From contig JAOCZM010000289.1 in assembly GCA_026122235.1 (NCBI GenBank), positions 372,001 through 436,000 on the forward strand: a DNA stretch of 64,000 bases, read 5' to 3'. The DNA is from Vinca minor (taxonomy: Eukaryota > Streptophyta > Magnoliopsida > Gentianales > Apocynaceae). Both the position numbers and the translations under genes were made by a program. The notes under the pieces are model-generated. The model was not told the origin of the DNA. It worked only from the letters and a program-made list of their open reading frames with translations, and searched no databases. The stretch's first letter is position 1, and the number at the start of each line of letters is the position of its first letter. This document shows positions 23,526 through 33,249 of the stretch, piece after piece.

Positions 23526-24477
23526 TGATGCGAAACCGTGATGTTTTATATCAAGGTTCGGCTTTTAAGCAGATCTTTCTCTATCTCGAAATAGTTTCTA
23601 TGGGAATATACTCAACACAACCCCGGGCAGGCTAAGTATCAATGAAGGCTGAAACACCACAACTAGAGAAACAAGCTAGTTGATACAGTAACTCAAAGAA
23701 TATGAAGTTCTATCGGAAATTCATAAACAAGTATCAAAGGAATAACCTTAATCATAATATCAATATATCAAGTCTACCTAAAAGGTGGCCGAAATTGCTC
23801 TTTAAGTAGAGGAATTTCGGTTCCAACAATGAAAAGGAAAAGCATAAAAGAGTCCTTGAAAAAGTAGGACTCTTGTAAAACAACTTGCTATCAAGTAAAA
23901 CACTTAAACAAGATAATAGGCACATGTTCCTATTATCTTGCGGCTAATCCATAACAAACTAATAAATCTATGAAGAGTCCTAGTTGCACTAGGACTCTTA
24001 TTAACCAACTAACTAACACATGGACAACATGTCCTTTATTATAGAAACTACTTGCTATACACGAAAATAAGCCTAAATATAGTAAATAATATACTGAAAA
24101 TAATTAAAGTCTATAATAGACTTTAATGTACAAAAGACTAAAATGCCCTTACAATTCGTCCCAATTCTGGACAGCTTGTTGGGCCAACTTGCACGACTAT
24201 TTCGGATATCAATAAGGCAGAATCTGATCTTGTGATCTCATAGAAGTTGTAGATCTGCCTCTTATCTTTAATATGCAACTGGAATCAGCTCCATTGGATA
24301 TCTATATCGAAAGATATGATCATTATACCAAACAGTAGAAAAGCTGTCCATTCCTTGTACACTTGTGATGCTTAAGAGGTTGACTTGGGCAACATTCCTA
24401 GATGTAATTTAGAGTCCTCTTTGTATCGTAACACACGTTCCCTTGAGTTGGGCAGCCCCAAGGTTGGTACCGTATCA
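23526..24477 (-). repeat. 5' LTR of gypsy C
   Basis: Same termini as 17783-18715 (TGATGCGAAACC ... GGTACCGTATCA), 952 bp. Minus-strand ORFs that run across its inner end are chimeric. Confidence 0.93.
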
Positions 24478-24951
24478 AAGATGGTTTGTACTGTTCCGAT
24501 AACATCATGTTCATATTTTCGGAACCTAGAATCAAGTAGTGCAATGCGGGAAACCATTGGAAGACCTTTTTTGGCATGAAAGGTAAGGGCTAACTGGATA
24601 GCTCCGAAGTGGATATGAGTGTAACCATTATTAAGCCAAATTTGTGGAAACTGTTTCGGAAGTTGAAGGGTGACGTACTGTTCTTCTTTGGTGGAGGACA
24701 ATTTGTGAGTAGAGAAATGAGATGCTTGACAAAAGTCTTTTACAGAAGTTGAAATTGGATTTTTACCTAAGACTTGTTTCAAACGGACCCCGACACTGTT
24801 TTTAGATATTTGATGAAATAGTATAAGGATTAACTACTGGATATGAAGAAAAGGGATATTTACTATCTTCTGAAACATAATCTAATTCGTAAATATTAGA
24901 AATACGAGAATTTGAAAAACGAGGTGGATCTGGAAGAGTACTAAATACGAG
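24478..24951 (-). pseudogene. EPRV movement protein, N-terminal and core part
   Basis: Minus-strand coding from about 24940. A first segment (LPDPPRFSNSRISNIYELDY) is followed by a one-base frameshift near 24810. Then comes the 30K-superfamily movement-protein core, with the conserved LLDSRF block near 24520. The frame is cut at 24482 by gypsy C and resumes at 17782. Such proteins enlarge plasmodesmata for viral spread. This copy is split, frameshifted and lacks its start. Confidence 0.82.
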
Positions 24952-24997
24952 AATCAATGTGGTATAGTGAAATTTGATCCGGATAAGGTACTACATA

Positions 24998-25401
24998 TAG
25001 GCCTGCAAACGGATACAGAATTGTCTATTCCGGATCCATATCCATTTTTAATTTTCTCTATCGAATCTAAATCCGGATCCTTAATATGTATTACCAAATC
25101 AGCCGATTTGGATCCGAATACGGATATGGTAAAACCCGTTTCAAAAAGTCCAATCCTCCGATTTTTCACTTTTCTATTTTGGCTGTTTAAAAAGTCAAAT
25201 CCTCATATTTTTTACTTTTCTATCCAAGACTCACGACTAAGAAGAAAATAGAATGAAACAACGAAAGAACTATGTTTATAAATTTTATTCATATACTTTA
25301 TGTGAGGATAGAATTAGGGTAAAAATATAGCCTTAGATGTGAACTGATACAAAGGTTAAAAAAATCATTTATATATAATAATATTTATTTATTTACCATA
25401 A

Positions 25402-25444
<43 letters not shown>

Positions 25445-25607
25445 GGATTCAAGTTGAACGGATCCGGTTTTTTATATTTCAAACCCGTAACCATTTTATT
25501 ACTCTTATACGGATTCAGATTCGGATGTGGGTATATGGATCTGAAGTTCTTACCAAATCCTAAAAAAAATCGGATACGAGTCTAAACCCGACCCGTTTGC
25601 AGGTCTA
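24998..25607. mobile_element. hAT-type MITE
   Basis: Terminal inverted repeats TAGGCCTGCAAACGG and CCGTTTGCAGGTCTA, and a perfect 8-bp TSD ACTACATA at 24990-24997 and 25608-25615. Length is 610 bp. Sub-terminal CGGAT/ATCCG-rich sequence and a (TA)n run at 25408-25441. The ORF at 24967-25251 is not a gene. Inserted in copia E. Confidence 0.93.
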
Positions 25608-25615
25608 ACTACATA

Positions 25616-28057
25616 AAGACCTTTATACTCTATCATTCACTTGTAACCTCGTATACATTTCAAAATTGACAAAAAAGAGTTACAATGCTATTTTATATGT
25701 ATTGATGGTTTTTGTTTCATTCAGGACCTCCAGATGAAGACATTTGTTAAAAGTGTTGTTTGTGATGGGGTCTATCGGCTAACTGACGTAGCATCTCAAA
25801 GTGCAATGACAGGGGTAGTTCGTAATGAAGACACTTCACAACTATGGCATCGGAGACTTGGTCATCCCTTTTTTTCTAATCTAGGAAATTTACCATTTAA
25901 AGATATTTCTTCATGTCACCCTATTAATCAATGTGATATTTGTCATAAAGCTAAACATATTCGTTATTATTTTCCAAATAGTACAAATAAAGTTTCTAAA
26001 TCATTTGAACTTATTCATTGTGATCTTTGGGGAAAATATGCTACTCGTTCTCTCAGAGGGGCACATTATTTTCTATGTTTAGAAGATGATTTTTCACGTG
26101 CTATTGGAGTTAATTTGCTCCATGACAAAACAGACACTAGGCAAGCCATTATAAATTTTCATAAGATGATTCAAACACAATTTAATGGAGTAGGTCAAGA
26201 GTGTCATAGCCTAGTGGGGCTGGCCTCTGCCAACGACCGTGAGGTCGCGGGTTCGACACCCTCTCCCTACGTGGGGCTAAATAATTTCCACCTTCTTCCT
26301 GTGAGGTCTAAACTAAAAAAATTAATGGGGTAGTTAAAAGGGTTCGGAGTGACAACGGTCTAGAATTTTGTTGGGCTACAACATTATTTTTTAGATAAGG
26401 GTATAATTAAATAAACATCATATGTTGGTACCCCCAACAAAGTGGTAGGGTGGAAAGAAAAAATTGTCACATTTTAAACGTGGCTTGTGCCTTAAAATTT
26501 GAATCTGGAGTGTCGCTTCAATTTTGGGGAGAATGTGTCATTTCCGCCACATATCTTATAAATAGAACTCCTAATACTTTAAATAAAGAAAAATCACCCT
26601 ATGAAATACTTTTTGGGAAACCACCTTCATATAATCATCTTCGTATTTATGGGTGTCTCTGTTACGTTCGTCTTCCTACTAAAGATAAATTTAGTGAACG
26701 ATCTGTTAAATGTCCAATTGGGCAAAAGGGGTGGAAAGTTTATGATTTGCAATCCAAGAAAATTATTATATCTAGAGATGTTTCTTTTTACGAGCATATT
26801 TTTTCCATCAAGAATTGTGAAATTCCTAGTAACTCATATTTTTTCCAAGATGACATTAGCAGTCCCAGAAATTATCCCTGATGTACCCTCTGAAGAGATT
26901 ACTTCAGATTTGAGCTCATCCAAATTTTTTTTGTCGAGCCCATAAATTCCGATCCACAAATGACCTAGGCCAGCCTAACACATCTGCCTGCTGATCGTTC
27001 ACCTGAGTCAAGCCCAGCCCACCACAACCCATATCGGCCCAATATTTTGAAATCCAGCCCATCCTCCTTGACCCAATATTCTGCAACCCAACCAACCTTC
27101 CTTCACATAAATGAATCCCAATCCGTCACATGCAGACCCGGTGCCACCACCGCCTCGTCGGTCTGAACGGAAAACCAAGCCACCTAGCCACTTAAAAGAT
27201 TTTGAGTGTTATACAGATGCTGATCTCTTATAGATAACACTATTACCAGAAAATTCCTCAAGTATTTCTTATCCTCTCAATCACTTTTTGACTTATGATA
27301 ATTTTTCCCGTTCTCATAAATTATTTTTAGCCTCCATTGCTTCTGGTTTTGAACAAAAAAACTATTTTGAAGCTATAAAATATCCGGAATGGCGTGAATC
27401 AATGAGAAAGGAATTATCCGCCCTTGAGAGTAACAATACCTAGGGTACTTCATCGTCTTCCTCCTGGTAAAAAATATGTTGGTAGCCGTTGGGTTTATCT
27501 TCTCAAGTACCGATCTGATGGGTCCATTGAAAGACCGAAATCTAGATTTGTTGCTAAAGGTTACTCTCACGTCGAGGGGGAGGATTTCACTGAAACCTTT
27601 GCGCTTGTTGCAAAGATGATCGCAGTTTGCTGTATTTTGGGTTTGGATGTATCTCATAGTTGGTTTCTTTATCAGATGGATGTCAATAACGCATTTCTTC
27701 ACGGTTATTTAAAAGAAGATATTTATATGGATCCACATTTATGTCTTCGTTTACCTCAACCAAATTTATATTGTAAGCTTAAAAAATCTTTTTATGGTTT
27801 GAAACAGGCAGAAAGAAATTGGTTTTCAAAATTAACCAATACTTTGCGAAAGTTTAGTTTTAAACAATCACATGTTGAGCACTCAATTTTATCTAAAGGA
27901 AAGAAAATATTATTTTGATTGTCTTGGTCTATGTTGATGATATAATCATTGCTGGGAATGACCTACAAAAATGCGACGAATTAAAAAGGTTCCTCAATGC
28001 CATTTTTAAAATCAAGGATATGGGAGTTCTTAAATATTTCTTAGGAATTGAAGTGGC
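25616..28057 (+). pseudogene. copia E pol: integrase and RT
   Basis: GAG-pre-integrase WHRRLGHPFFSNLGNLPF with a C-x2-C pair (CDICHKAKH) near 25860-25960. Integrase: ELIHCDLWGKYAT near 26010; SDNGLEF after the SINE; GRVERKNCHILN near 26448; WGECVISATYLINRTP near 26525. RT: EAIKYPEWRESMRKEL near 27370, KSRFVAKGYSHVEGEDF near 27540, MDVNNAFLHGYL, YGLKQAERNW near 27793, and VYVDDIIIAG near 27931. Frame changes and stops near 26380, 26880-27240, 27420 and 27915. Confidence 0.88.
26193..26321 (+). mobile_element. tRNA-derived SINE, copy 1
   Basis: Contains an A-box-like TAGCCTAGTGGGGC and a B-box GGGTTCGACACCC, and ends in an A-rich tail. Flanking TSDs are TTAATGGAGTA (26182-26192) and TTAATGGGGTA (26322-26332). 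Not a functional tRNA gene: no cloverleaf. It interrupts copia E integrase. Confidence 0.87.
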
Positions 28058-28077
28058 CACATCCCGCATAAGGGTCT

Positions 28078-28089
28078 GCTCTGATACCA
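28078..28089 (-). other. PBS adjoining the copia E' LTR
   Basis: Minus strand TGGTATCAGAGC directly after the LTR. Its downstream leader is cut after about 20 bases by inverted RT sequence. Confidence 0.9.
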
Positions 28090-28305
28090 TGTGAATATAT
28101 GGAATCAATGAATTGAATTGATTGATTGAATAAGGGAAATTCCCCATATATATACAAAAGGAGTCCTAAGTAAGAAAGGAATTTACTTAACAATGTAACT
28201 CTAAGTAAAGAAGGAAATTGAATATCAAACTAACTCTAGAATATTTTAAAGACTATAATAGGTAATTACTAGAATTCTATTAACATAGTAAGTCTATTCT
28301 TAATA
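28090..28305 (-). repeat. LTR of copia E'
   Basis: 216 bp, on the minus strand TATTAAGAATAGAC ... ATATTCACA; the expected TG start has become TA. Preceded on the minus strand by the PPT CTTGAAGGGGAA and followed by a PBS. Confidence 0.88.
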
Positions 28306-28319
28306 TTCCCCTTCAAGTT

Positions 28320-29780
28320 GGAGTGTGTAAATTGAGAACACCCAACTTGCGAACCAGATAATCGAATTGCTTCCGAGTTAAAGCTTTAGTGAGAATGTCA
28401 GCTAACTGCTCATGTGTACCAATATGACAAGTCACAAGATCCCTTTTAGAAATCTTCTCACGAACAAAGTGACAATCGATTTCTATATGTTTGGTACGTT
28501 CGTGAAAATATGGATTAGTGGCAATTTAAAGGGTCGATTGATTATCACAAAAGAGCTTGGTTGGGCCAAGTGATATACCAAGAAATCTGAATAATTCAAG
28601 AATCCAAGTTAATTCACTAGTAGCATTTACCATGGATCGATATTCTGTCTCTTCAGAAGAACGTGATACAACTTGTTGTTTCTTGGACTTCCAAGAGATA
28701 TGTGCATTGCCAAGTTTGATAAAGTAACCCGTAATGGGCCTTCTTGTCATTGGACAGACCGCCCAATCAGAGTCACACTAAGAAAATGAATTCAAACCAG
28801 GATTATTCTTGGGTAATAAGATTCCTTTGCTTGGATTATCCTTTGATAAATTTAACGACTCTGATTGATGCTTCCCAATATTTGTCTCTAGTATTCTGCA
28901 TGAATTGGCTTAGAATATTTACAACATATGTGATATCATGCCTCGTAATAGTCAAATAAAGTAGTCTGCCAACTAGTGTTCTATAACGTACTGGATTGCC
29001 AAAAACTTCACCATCTTCATCAGATAATTTATGTTGCAACTCAACTGGTGTTTTGCTCCAGATAAACCATTTTCAGTCAGAATATCTAGTGCATACTTTC
29101 ACTAACTAAGAAACAATCCCTGTGAAGAATGAGTCACTTCAATTCCTAAGAAGTATTTAAGAACTCCCAGATCCCTGATTTTAAAAATGGCATTGAGGAA
29201 CCTTTTTAATTCATCGCATTTTTGTAGAAAAATTATCATAAGTCAAAGAGTGACTGAGAGGATAAGAAATACCTGAGGAATTTTCTGGTAATGATGTTAT
29301 CTGTGAGAGATCACCAGCTGCTTAGCACTCAAAATCTTTTAAGTGGCTAAGTGGCTTGGTTTGCCGTTCAGACCGACGAGGCGGTGGTGGCACCGGGTCT
29401 GCAAATGACGGATTGGGATTTGTTTATGTGAAGGAAGGTTGGTTGGGTTGCGGAATATTGGGTCCATGAGGATCTAGGATGATGGGCTAGATTTCGGAAT
29501 ATTGGGCCGAGATGGGTAATGGTGGGCTGTCCCGCTACTTAGAAGATGGAGCAGCCAGCGAGTGTGATAGACTGACTCGCGACTCAGGTAATGGATCATT
29601 AGGCGGATGTGTTGGGCTGGCCTGAGTCATTTGTGGATCGGAATTTATGGGTTCGGCAGAAGAATTGGATGGGTTCAAATCTGAAGTAATGTCTTCAGAT
29701 GGTACATCAGGGATAAGTTCTGGGACTGTTAATACATCTTTGGAAAAAGACGAGTTATCTTCGGAAAAAGGTCCCAAATT
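28320..29780 (-). pseudogene. copia E' RNase H and partial RT
   Basis: RNase H on the minus strand: the SRSSEETEYRSM block near 28660, then WILELFRFLGI, CDNQST and KHIEIDCHFVREKI near 28480, ending LHTP just before the PPT. Upstream are the RT tail (GNPVRYRTLVGRLLYLTITR near 28970) and a Pro/Ser-rich integrase-RT linker (29777-29300). A deletion near 29225 removes the RT catalytic part. Confidence 0.87.
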
Positions 29781-30838
29781 TTATTTTTTTAAAATTAAAA
29801 TTTCACTTGAAAAAATTAGAGGGCCCATATAATTGCATCACACTCATTGCCCATTAAACATAGGTCCAACCTAAGCCCATTGAGACAAACTTTAAGAGTA
29901 TAAAAACTGAGTGGCTTTCTATTTTTCATCATTTTTCATCCCTAAACATTTGGAATCTTTTATTCTCCTTACTTTTTACCATATTCTCAGTCTAAACAAA
30001 TTCTTGAAGTAAGTATGGTAAACAAATCAAATAAGAAACTATAGATCTCTCTGGATTTTGATACGCATCATGTTGTCACACTGAAAAAGAGCCACTGCAG
30101 CTTCATCACCTCTCAAATCCCTCGCAATTCCCAATCTCATCCCATTCTCCAATATTTTGGCTATAGAATATGAAAAAGTTTTTTTTATTTGATGTAAACA
30201 AGTTTAAATCTTTAAAGGAGGATGAATTAAATAACTATGGTTTTAACCTTGAAAGTTCTTTAAAATTTAATGAACATTTAGATGTTGATGGATTTGATTT
30301 ATTTTCAGATAAAAGTGTTGAAGGAAACCTTTTTTTTAGGCCCACCAGAGGAGGAGGACCTCCATAGGGATGGAGTATTTATATGCCCCATGTAGGGGAG
30401 AGGTATCGAACCCTCGACCTCACGGTCGTGGGCAGGCCATAGCCCCACTGGGCTATGGACCTCTTGACTGTTGAAAGAAACCTTTAATGTAGAAATTTAT
30501 ACTCCAATTGAGGTACCAAATTAGATTCTTTTCCAAATGCTTTTATTATTTATAGAATTTTATTAACCATACATGTCACGGTTGTTTCTGCTGGAAGAAG
30601 TTTTACAAAATTAAAACTAATAAAATCTTATTTAAGATCAACTATATAACAATGTAGATTAAATGGATTACGTATATTATCTATTCAAAATAATTTATTA
30701 GAACATGTTGAATATAAATCTTTAATAAATAATTTTGTTGCCGAAAAATTAAGAAAAATATAAAAAAAAATCTTTAAACTTTTCAAAATATTTTTCCAAT
30801 ATAAGCCTCTGATAAAATTTTGCATCAGGCCCCATGTT
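29781..30838 (+). mobile_element. hAT transposon remnant
   Basis: Plus-strand sequence carries a short piece (NLESSLKFNEHLDVDGFDLF, near 30215). After a nested SINE comes a C-terminal dimerisation-type segment (FPNAFIIYRILLTI, SAGRSFTKLKLIKSYLRST, LINNFVAEKLRK; 30530-30765) typical of hAT transposases of the zinc-finger MYM-type-1-like class. One in-frame stop near 30640. Edges are uncertain: AGAGGGCCCAT on the left and ATCAGGCCCCAT near the right look like decayed termini, and no TSD was found. Confidence 0.78.
30332..30469 (-). mobile_element. tRNA-derived SINE, copy 2
   Basis: On the minus strand: TAGCCCAGTGGGGC, GAGGGTTCGATACC, and an A-tail. The 15-bp TSD is GTTGAAGGAAACCTT (30317-30331) and GTTGAAAGAAACCTT (30470-30484). 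Inserted in the hAT remnant. Confidence 0.92.
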
Positions 30839-30842
30839 CCAT

Positions 30843-31640
30843 TCACACGACCCTAATTTTTTCTTTCCACCCTACCATTTTGTTGGGGGTACCCACAAAT
30901 GATGTTTCGTGAATTATGACCTCATCTAAAAAATAATCTCGTAACCCAATAAATTCTAGACCGTTGTCACTCCGAACCCTTTTAACTACCCCATTAAATT
31001 GTGTTTGAATCATTTTATGAAAATTTATAAAGGCTTGCCCAGTGTATGTTTTGTCATGGAGCAAATAAACTCAAATAGCACGTGAAAATCATTTACTAAA
31101 TATAGAAAATAATGTGCCCCTGTGAGAGAACGAGTAGTATATTTCCTCGAAAGATCACAATGAATAAGTTCAAATGATTTAGAAGCTTTATTTATACTAT
31201 TTGGAAAAGAAGAACGAATATGTTTTGCTTTAGGAAAAATATCACATAGCTCAATAGGGTGACAAGAAGAAATATATTTAAATGGTAAATTTGCTAGAGT
31301 AGAAAAAGAGGGATGACCAAGTCTCCGATGCCATAGTTACGAAGTGTCTCGATTGCGAACTACCCCCGACATTACACTTTGAGATGCTACATCAGTTAGT
31401 CGATAGACTCAATCACAAACAACACCTTGAGCAAAAGCTTTCCTCTGGATTGGGTCCTTAACGAAACAAAAACCATCAATACATATAAAAATAGCATTGT
31501 AACTCTTTTGTCAATTTTGAAATAGACACAAAGTTACAAGTGAATGATGGAGTATAAAAGGACTTTATGTATTACCATATCCAGGCCAAATTTCACTATA
31601 CCACATTGATTTACCATAAATTCGGTTCCATTGGCTGATT
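30843..31640 (-). pseudogene. copia E' integrase and pre-integrase
   Basis: Minus strand: a tail of the protease region, a GAG-pre-integrase HRRLGHPSFS (near 31325), HCDL (near 31165) and VRSDNGLEF (near 30965). It then breaks at the hAT insertion after the GWKEKI stretch, which corresponds to the GRVERKN motif in copy E. Several stops. Confidence 0.82.
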
Positions 31641-31744
31641 TTTATGAGCAATTATGACTGATTTTTCTGGTCGTCGTCGTTGGAGTTTCATCCAATGAAA
31701 TACAAAGGAAAGGGCAACATAATGCTAACTCTTGGAGATTTAGG

Positions 31745-33246
31745 CACTACAACAAAAAAGGTCTATTGCGACGTTTGTCATATGTCGCAATAAGGCAAAA
31801 AAAGGTCGATATAGATATATACCAACATTTATTACAAATGTAGAGTAAACGTCGAATTTGCTTGTGTCGTTATGGTTGTTTACGACATTTGTTACAAGCG
31901 CCGGTACCCATCTATTACGATGTTTGTTGCGTCATTTTAAAGTGTATCAAAAGGTACTTTTGCCGACATTTGTAGATAATCGCAACAAGTCGTTTATTCC
32001 GACGTTTGTAAATATTGTGAATAAGTAGTTATTACGACGTTTTTAAATAATCGCAACAAAATATACCTATTCCGACATTCGTAAATTTTGAAACCAGGTT
32101 GGCCGAGCCGTGCCAAGCCGAGTGTGAGCCTAGACAAGTCGAGCCATTGATTCTAGCCTAGACAAGTATGTTGTGTAATGGGCCGCTGAGCTAAATGATT
32201 ATTTGTTATTTTGTTTCTCCCCCTTTTATATTTATTATAATGGAATTTTTGGATTTTGTACCTTTACTTATTTTAATTTCTCTTTATGTTTTGATTTTTT
32301 TTTATGAATCAAATTAAAATTAACACACTCTCATAAAATTTTTAATAATTAAATGTGTTTAATTTTTCTTTAAAAAAATATTTTAGAAACATAATCTTTG
32401 TATTTGTGTTTGTCTGAAAATGTCACGAGATCTAGCGACAAAGTATATAAATGTCAAAATAACAATTTATAACAACATGTAATGTAAGTGTCAGTAACTA
32501 ACATCAAATTGTCAGTAAGAACAAAAATTACTATAATTGTCTTATAAAATCCAAATACAGCGACGTTTGTATGAAATGTCACATGATTTAATGATATAGT
32601 AATGTCGATATATGAGTCGTAAAAGGAAACAATTTATAACAACATTTAATGTACACGTCGCTAACTAACATCAAAATGTCGATTTTATCAATAATTATTA
32701 TAACTGATGCTATGAAACGTCGTATAAAATTCAAATTTAGCGACGTTTGTCTGAAAAGTCACAAGATTTAGTGACATAGTATATAAATGTCGCTATATGA
32801 GTCACAAAAGGTAACAATTTATAGCAACATTTAATGTACATGTCGCTAACTAACATCAAAACGTCGTTTTGAACAACAATTACTATAATCGACGCTATGA
32901 AACGTCGTATAAAATCCAAACATTGCGACGTTTGCAAAAAGTCTTGCTTTAACTTACTCTTTTTATGGGAATCGGGTAGCCCATGGGGTAAGGCTAGAGG
33001 TCCCGTGTTCGATTCCCATATCTCCCCAAGTGGGGCAAATAATTTCTCCTCCTTATGAGGCTAAATTCCCTCCCCAGGCATGGGGCATGCTACAATCTCC
33101 CTATCTAGGGTACTCTCCGCTCTCTCCCCCTCGGGGGCAATCGCCCAACGGGCGTAAAAAAAAAAACTTACTCTTTTTGGTTTTAAGCGACATTTGATAA
33201 AAACGTTGGTACAAAAACGTCGCAAAAAGGTATTTTTGTTGTAGTG
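31745..33246. mobile_element. non-autonomous CACTA element
   Basis: Terminal inverted repeats CACTACAACAAAAAAGG and, at the other end, TTTTTGTTGTAGTG. A 3-bp TSD AGG lies at 31742-31744 and 33247-33249. The interior (1502 bp) is filled with repeated CGACGTTTGT / ACGTCGTATAAAA motifs in both orientations, as in CACTA sub-terminal arrays. No transposase. A SINE sits at 32965-33164. Confidence 0.93.
32965..33164 (+). mobile_element. tRNA-derived SINE, copy 3
   Basis: A-box-like GTAGCCCATGGGG, B-box-like GTGTTCGATTCCC, and an A-tail at 33156-33164. Perfect 14-bp TSD AACTTACTCTTTTT at 32951-32964 and 33165-33178. Inserted in the CACTA element. Confidence 0.92.
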
Positions 33247-33249
33247 AGG

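Larger units (their letters stand above)
17783..24477 (-). mobile_element. Ty3/gypsy retrotransposon (gypsy C) inserted in the EPRV movement gene
   Basis: LTRs at 17783-18715 and 23526-24477, PBS next to the right LTR on the minus strand, gag with zinc knuckle, then a patchwork of RT/RNase H remnants and a chromovirus-like tail before the left LTR. Integrase is absent. The PPT (AAGAGGGAGGGGA on the minus strand, 18716-18728) adjoins the 3' LTR. Flanking 5-mers on the plus strand are AGGGT (17778-17782) and AAGAT (24478-24482), a TSD with two G-to-A differences. The gag is further interrupted by Mutator-like element D. Confidence 0.92.
7352..24951 (-). mobile_element. endogenous pararetrovirus (Caulimoviridae), in three pieces
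   Basis: This span is the envelope of a viral insertion whose own DNA is only about 3.3 kb: 24951-24478, 17782-15473 and 7845-7352, all read on the minus strand. In order these give a 30K-type movement protein, a coat-like region with a C-terminal zinc knuckle remnant, and an aspartic protease. That is the gene order of single-polyprotein petuvirus/florendovirus-type caulimovirids. RT and RNase H are missing beyond 7352 and the 5' end is missing beyond 24951. The gaps are retrotransposons C (17783-24477) and B (7846-15472). Frameshifts and truncation leave it defective; it is annotated as a fossil only. Confidence 0.83.
24952..28057 (+). mobile_element. Ty1/copia fragment, plus-strand copy (copia E)
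   Basis: Internal copia sequence from a protease/pre-integrase region to the RT YVDD box, with no LTR of its own at either end. It begins at the EPRV boundary and ends at 28057, in the middle of RT, where it meets inverted sequence of the same family. Interrupted by an hAT MITE (24998-25607) and a SINE (26193-26321). Confidence 0.87.
28058..31640 (-). mobile_element. Ty1/copia fragment, minus-strand copy (copia E')
   Basis: Same family as copia E, inverted. On the minus strand: protease and pre-integrase (31640-31300), integrase (31064-30843), an hAT insertion with loss of the integrase end, RT with a large deletion near 29225, RNase H (28750-28330), PPT, LTR (28305-28090), then a PBS and 20 bases of leader down to 28058. 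The PBS after the 3' LTR means this LTR also served a second, now missing, copy in the same direction. Confidence 0.85.

Noticed and set aside
24372..24782. 136-codon minus-strand ORF as a single protein
   Set aside because: Only the part down to 24482 is viral; the remainder is LTR of gypsy C.
24967..25251. 94-codon ORF with SIPDPYPFL-like repeats
   Set aside because: Lies across the end of an hAT MITE; the peptide pattern comes from CGGAT repeats.
26205..26275. tRNA gene-like B box (GGGTTCGACACCC)
   Set aside because: No cloverleaf; A-tail and TSDs show a SINE. The same applies to 30332-30469 and 32965-33164.
31745..33246. regular short repeats considered as a CRISPR-like array
   Set aside because: Repeats are irregular, occur in both orientations, and lie between CACTA termini with a 3-bp TSD.
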